In this document: piece by piece, positions 5,735 to 8,198 of the stretch
Numbering within the stretch: the first letter of the stretch is position 1
How the letters are laid out: the number at the start of each line of letters is the position of its first letter
Program-made: the position numbers and the translations under genes
Assembly (NCBI GenBank): GCA_902493915.1
Contig: CABUQY010000068.1
Location: forward strand, 1-8,198
Source of the DNA: an uncultured Collinsella sp.
Lineage (GTDB): Bacteria; Actinomycetota; Coriobacteriia; Coriobacteriales; Coriobacteriaceae
Length of the DNA stretch: 8,198 bases
Reading direction: 5' to 3'
Notes under the pieces: model-generated
What the model was told of the DNA's origin: nothing
The model's database searches: none
The model's input: only the letters and a program-made list of their open reading frames with translations

Positions 5735-6649
5735 ATGACTGATGCCGTTGAGGTTCTGCGAATTGATTCGCTCGATGACGAGCGGCTCGATGCCTATGTG
5801 CGACTGACCGAGCGTGAGCTTCGCTGCGTGCTGGAGCCGCAGAAGGGCATTTTTATCGCTGAGAGTGCCAAGGTCATCGAGCGTGCGGTTCGCGCCGGAT
5901 ATGAGCCGGTGAGCTTTCTTTTGGGCGAGCGCTGGCTCGACCAGATGATGCCGCTGTTTGACCAGCTTGTCGTGCGCGAGGGAGCGGGTCCGGTTCCCGT
6001 GTTCGTGGCCTCCATGGAACTCATGGAGCAGTTGACGGGCTTTAACGTGACGCGTGGTGCGCTCGCGGCGTTCCGTCGCCCGCGTCAGATTCCGGTTGAT
6101 GAGTTCTTGGGCGGTGTCGTCGAGGCGGCGGGGGATCGTCCGGTGCGTGTGTGCGTGCTTGAGGGTATTGTCGATCACACCAATGTTGGCGCTATTTTCC
6201 GCTCGGCTGCCGCATTGAACGTTGACGGTATTTTGGTCAGCCCGACGTGCTGCGACCCGCTGTACCGTCGCTCGGCCCGCGTGAGCATGGGCACCGTGTT
6301 TCAGGTGCCGTGGACGCGCATTGGCAGCGAGGCTCGTGTGTGGCCGCATGATGGTCTGAGCGCGTTGCACGATGCCGGTTTTTCGTGTGCCGCTATGGCG
6401 TTGACGGACGATTCCGTATCGCTGGACGATTCCGTGCTGCAGGAGATTGACCGCTTGGCAATCTTTATGGGTACCGAGGGTGCCGGCTTGGGCGCCAAGA
6501 CCATTGCCGGCTGTGACCACGCGGTGCGCATTCCGATGGCGCACGGGGTCGATTCGCTTAACGTGGCCGCGGCGAGCGCCGTCGCCTTTTGGCAGCTGTG
6601 CCCGCACGTGAGCAATGAGTATCACTACCAGCCGGGTTTGTATCACTAG
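5735..6649 (+). CDS. SpoU/TrmH-family (SPOUT) RNA 2'-O-methyltransferase
   Basis: This is a trefoil-knot RNA methyltransferase using S-adenosylmethionine, most likely acting on the 2'-OH of a tRNA or rRNA nucleotide in the cytoplasm. Residues 17-115 form an N-terminal substrate-binding region of the SpoU_sub_bind kind (KGIFIAESAKVIERAV). SPOUT motif 1 is LEGIVDHTNVGAIFRSA (142-158), with the conserved Asn150 and Arg156. Motif 2 is FMGTEGAGL (244-252). Motif 3 is VRIPMAHGVDSLNVAAA (264-280), which shapes the knot and cofactor pocket. The exact target base cannot be read from the sequence. The start is uncertain: the ATG at 5735 fits the family length (304 residues) but has only a weak ribosome site, while the ATG at 5702 adds a Cys-rich MCCKEGCGLAA leader with none. 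It lies downstream of the folA hairpin and 125 bases before the MATE gene. Confidence 0.88.
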   Translation: MTDAVEVLRIDSLDDERLDAYVRLTERELRCVLEPQKGIFIAESAKVIERAVRAGYEPVSFLLGERWLDQMMPLFDQLVVREGAGPVPVFVASMELMEQLTGFNVTRGALAAFRRPRQIPVDEFLGGVVEAAGDRPVRVCVLEGIVDHTNVGAIFRSAAALNVDGILVSPTCCDPLYRRSARVSMGTVFQVPWTRIGSEARVWPHDGLSALHDAGFSCAAMALTDDSVSLDDSVLQEIDRLAIFMGTEGAGLGAKTIAGCDHAVRIPMAHGVDSLNVAAASAVAFWQLCPHVSNEYHYQPGLYH

Positions 6650-6763
6650 GCAGATATTTCGCACCTGGCTCTGATTCGGGGTGTTTCGGTCGACGCCAGT
6701 CGGTGCTAAGCTGATATTGGCTTTGGTCTTAAATTGCCGTTTTGCTGTTTGACGTATGCGTGT

Positions 6764-6771
6764 GGGGAGGG
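6764..6771 (+). promoter_or_regulatory. Ribosome binding site of the MATE transporter gene
   Basis: GGGGAGGG places the start at the GTG at 6775 (4 bases after GGAGG). The frame is open back to a TTG at 6742, but that start has no such site and would translate through this one. Confidence 0.6.
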
Positions 6772-6774
6772 CGT

Positions 6775-8124
6775 GTGGCTAAGAAATCTACGGCGATCGA
6801 TGTAACGCAAGGTGTCATTTGGCAGCAATTGCTGTCGCTGTGCGTCCCCATCTTTTTTAGTTCGTTTTTTCAGCAGGCCTACACGCTTATCGGTACGTAT
6901 ATCGTCGGCCAGTTTGGCGGCAAGCTCGCGCTGGGTGGCATTCAAGCCACGATGGTGCTCACCGAGCTCTGCATTGGCTTTTGCGTTGGCGTCGGCGCCG
7001 GCTGCGCGGTCATTACCGGTCAGTATTTTGGCCAGCACGATGATGAACGACTGAGTCGTTCGGTTCACACGGCCATGACGCTCGCGCTGGTGGGCGGTAT
7101 CGTCTTCTCCATTCTCGGCATAGTGTTCGTTGAGCCCATGCTGGTGCTTATGAACACGCCGCATGAACTATTGGCAGAGGGCGTGGCCTATGCTCGCTGT
7201 TATTTTGCCGCGATGGTTGCGGCACTGCTGCTAAATATGGGAACCGCACTGCTGCGTGCCGTGGGCGACACGCGCGGGCCCGCCGTGATCATTGCCTCTG
7301 GCTGCCTTGTTAACGTGGTGCTGGATATCATCTTTGTCGCTGTGTTGCATATGGAGGCGCTGGGCTGCGGCATCGCAGTGGCGCTGACCATTTGCTCCAA
7401 TGCAACGATGATCGTGTTGCGCATGATGCGCGCTCCGGGTGCATGGCGTCTTTCGCTGTCTAAGCTCGGTATCGATCGCGGTATTTGCAAGAGTATGATC
7501 TCGTGTGGTCTGCCACTCGGTTTTCAATCGGCTGCCTATTCGATCTCGAACGTGCTGATCCAGGTGTCGGTTAATTCGTTTGGCGCCGATGTCACGACTG
7601 CTTGGGGTCTATCTGGGCGCCTGGATGGCATTATCTGGATGGTGACCGAGGCGCTCGGCGTATCGATCACTACGTTCTCGGCGCAGAACTTTGGCGCGCG
7701 CAACTACGAGCGCATGCGCAAGGGCTACCATACGTCGCTCGTGCTGTCGTTTATGCTCATTGGTGGCCTGTCTGCCGTGCTGCTGGTGTTCTCGGGCCCG
7801 CTGTCGCGTTTGTTTGTCGACGATGCTTCGATTTCGGCGTACACCACGACTATCCTCCATTTCATTGCGCCGTTCTATGCGATTTTCTCGATTATCGAGA
7901 ACGCCTCGGGTTCCATCCGCGGCGCCGGCGTGAGTTTGCAGCCTATGATGCTCACCATCTTTGGCACCGTTGTCTTGAGGGTGATCTGGGTGTTTGCGAT
8001 CATGCCCTTCGATCCGTCGCTCGAGCATCTACTGCTGGTCTACCCCGTAACGTGGCTCATTACGGCCACGATGTTCACCATCTACCACCACAGCGGCAAC
8101 TGGCTAGGCCGCGCCACCGCCTAA
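6775..8124 (+). CDS. MATE-family efflux transporter (NorM/DinF-like)
   Basis: Members of this family export cationic drugs or metabolites in exchange for Na+ or H+ across the cytoplasmic membrane. The 449-residue product has the family length and about 12 hydrophobic segments in two homologous halves. The first half opens with the MATE pattern VTQGVIWQQLLSLCVPIFFSSFFQQAYTL (given here from its key residues: Gln, Pro and the FFQQAY turn) and continues through GGKLALGG, GVGAGCAVITGQYFGQ and LLRAVGDTRGP. The second half repeats it with GLPLGFQSAAYSISN, AWGLSGRLDGI, TTFSAQNFGARNYERMRKG and GSIRGAGVSLQPM. There is no signal peptide, as is usual. The gene stands alone, with no adjacent regulator. 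Its substrate cannot be predicted. Start GTG is chosen from the GGGGAGGG site. A 65-bp inverted repeat begins 9 bases after the stop. Confidence 0.93.
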   Translation: MAKKSTAIDVTQGVIWQQLLSLCVPIFFSSFFQQAYTLIGTYIVGQFGGKLALGGIQATMVLTELCIGFCVGVGAGCAVITGQYFGQHDDERLSRSVHTAMTLALVGGIVFSILGIVFVEPMLVLMNTPHELLAEGVAYARCYFAAMVAALLLNMGTALLRAVGDTRGPAVIIASGCLVNVVLDIIFVAVLHMEALGCGIAVALTICSNATMIVLRMMRAPGAWRLSLSKLGIDRGICKSMISCGLPLGFQSAAYSISNVLIQVSVNSFGADVTTAWGLSGRLDGIIWMVTEALGVSITTFSAQNFGARNYERMRKGYHTSLVLSFMLIGGLSAVLLVFSGPLSRLFVDDASISAYTTTILHFIAPFYAIFSIIENASGSIRGAGVSLQPMMLTIFGTVVLRVIWVFAIMPFDPSLEHLLLVYPVTWLITATMFTIYHHSGNWLGRATA

Positions 8125-8133
8125 TGATCCCTT

Positions 8134-8198
8134 GGGGCGGAAGAAAATGGATCATTGCTCTCCGTCGTGATGTCGATGATCCGTTTTCCTCCGTCCCC
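8134..8198. repeat. Long imperfect inverted repeat at the window edge
   Basis: The arm at 8134-8155 (GGGGCGGAAG...GGATCAT) pairs with 8176-8198 (ATGATCC...TCCGTCCCC) around a 20-base loop. Twenty-one of 22 positions pair, including one T-G wobble, with one A/C mismatch and a single bulged T. It lies 9 bases after the MATE stop. It could be a terminator, but its T-tract, if any, lies outside the window. It could also be one copy of a dispersed intergenic palindrome. Confidence 0.65.

Noticed and set aside
5678..6664. Minus-strand ORF of 328 codons opposite the RNA methyltransferase
   Set aside because: The plus strand shows all three SPOUT motifs. The antisense product shows no domain and is low-complexity His/Arg-rich.
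6650..6763. Promoter for the MATE gene in the gap after the methyltransferase
   Set aside because: Candidate elements such as TTTCGG with TAAGCT match the consensus poorly. A promoter may be there, but I cannot place it, and I see no convincing terminator or small gene in the gap.

Overview
The window is high-GC DNA of a Gram-positive type, densely packed with housekeeping genes and with no mobile element, CRISPR array, tRNA or rRNA that I can see. The order smc-ftsY-ffh, the short FtsY without an acidic domain, the streptococcal/Bacillus-type ThyA and the strong G/C bias at third codon positions suggest an anaerobic actinobacterium of the Coriobacteriia (Collinsella-like). This assignment is inferred from composition and gene content, not from a database match.

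Layout. Bases 1-3149 carry a plus-strand block: the 3' end of smc (chromosome condensation ATPase), ftsY (SRP receptor) and ffh (SRP GTPase). smc and ftsY overlap in TAATG, and the ffh ribosome site overlaps the ftsY stop, so the three are probably cotranscribed and coupled. A perfect 16-bp hairpin at 3170-3209 closes the block. Facing it on the minus strand (3266-4030) is a fusion of a DUF134 sigma-4-like helix-turn-helix to a NifX/NifB-type iron-molybdenum cluster-binding domain with a His/Cys-rich tail. A near-perfect Shine-Dalgarno sequence and ATG lie in frame between the two domains, so the gene may also make the NifX part alone. Its upstream region holds two matching palindromes 53 bp apart.

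A divergent promoter region (4031-4248) leads to thyA-folA (4249-5625). ThyA makes dTMP and leaves dihydrofolate, which the adjacent DHFR reduces again. A terminator-like hairpin follows. Next come a SpoU/TrmH-family RNA methyltransferase (5735-6649) and a MATE-family multidrug/Na+ antiporter (6775-8124). The window ends in a long imperfect inverted repeat (8134-8198).

Most of the window is ordinary core genome. The parts most worth a second look are the DUF134-NifX gene (internal start, paired operators, metal-binding tail), an 18-bp near-palindrome over the thyA -35 region, a DHFR whose Met20-loop tryptophan is replaced by valine, and the inverted repeat at the right edge. I do not see a wholly new multi-gene system here.
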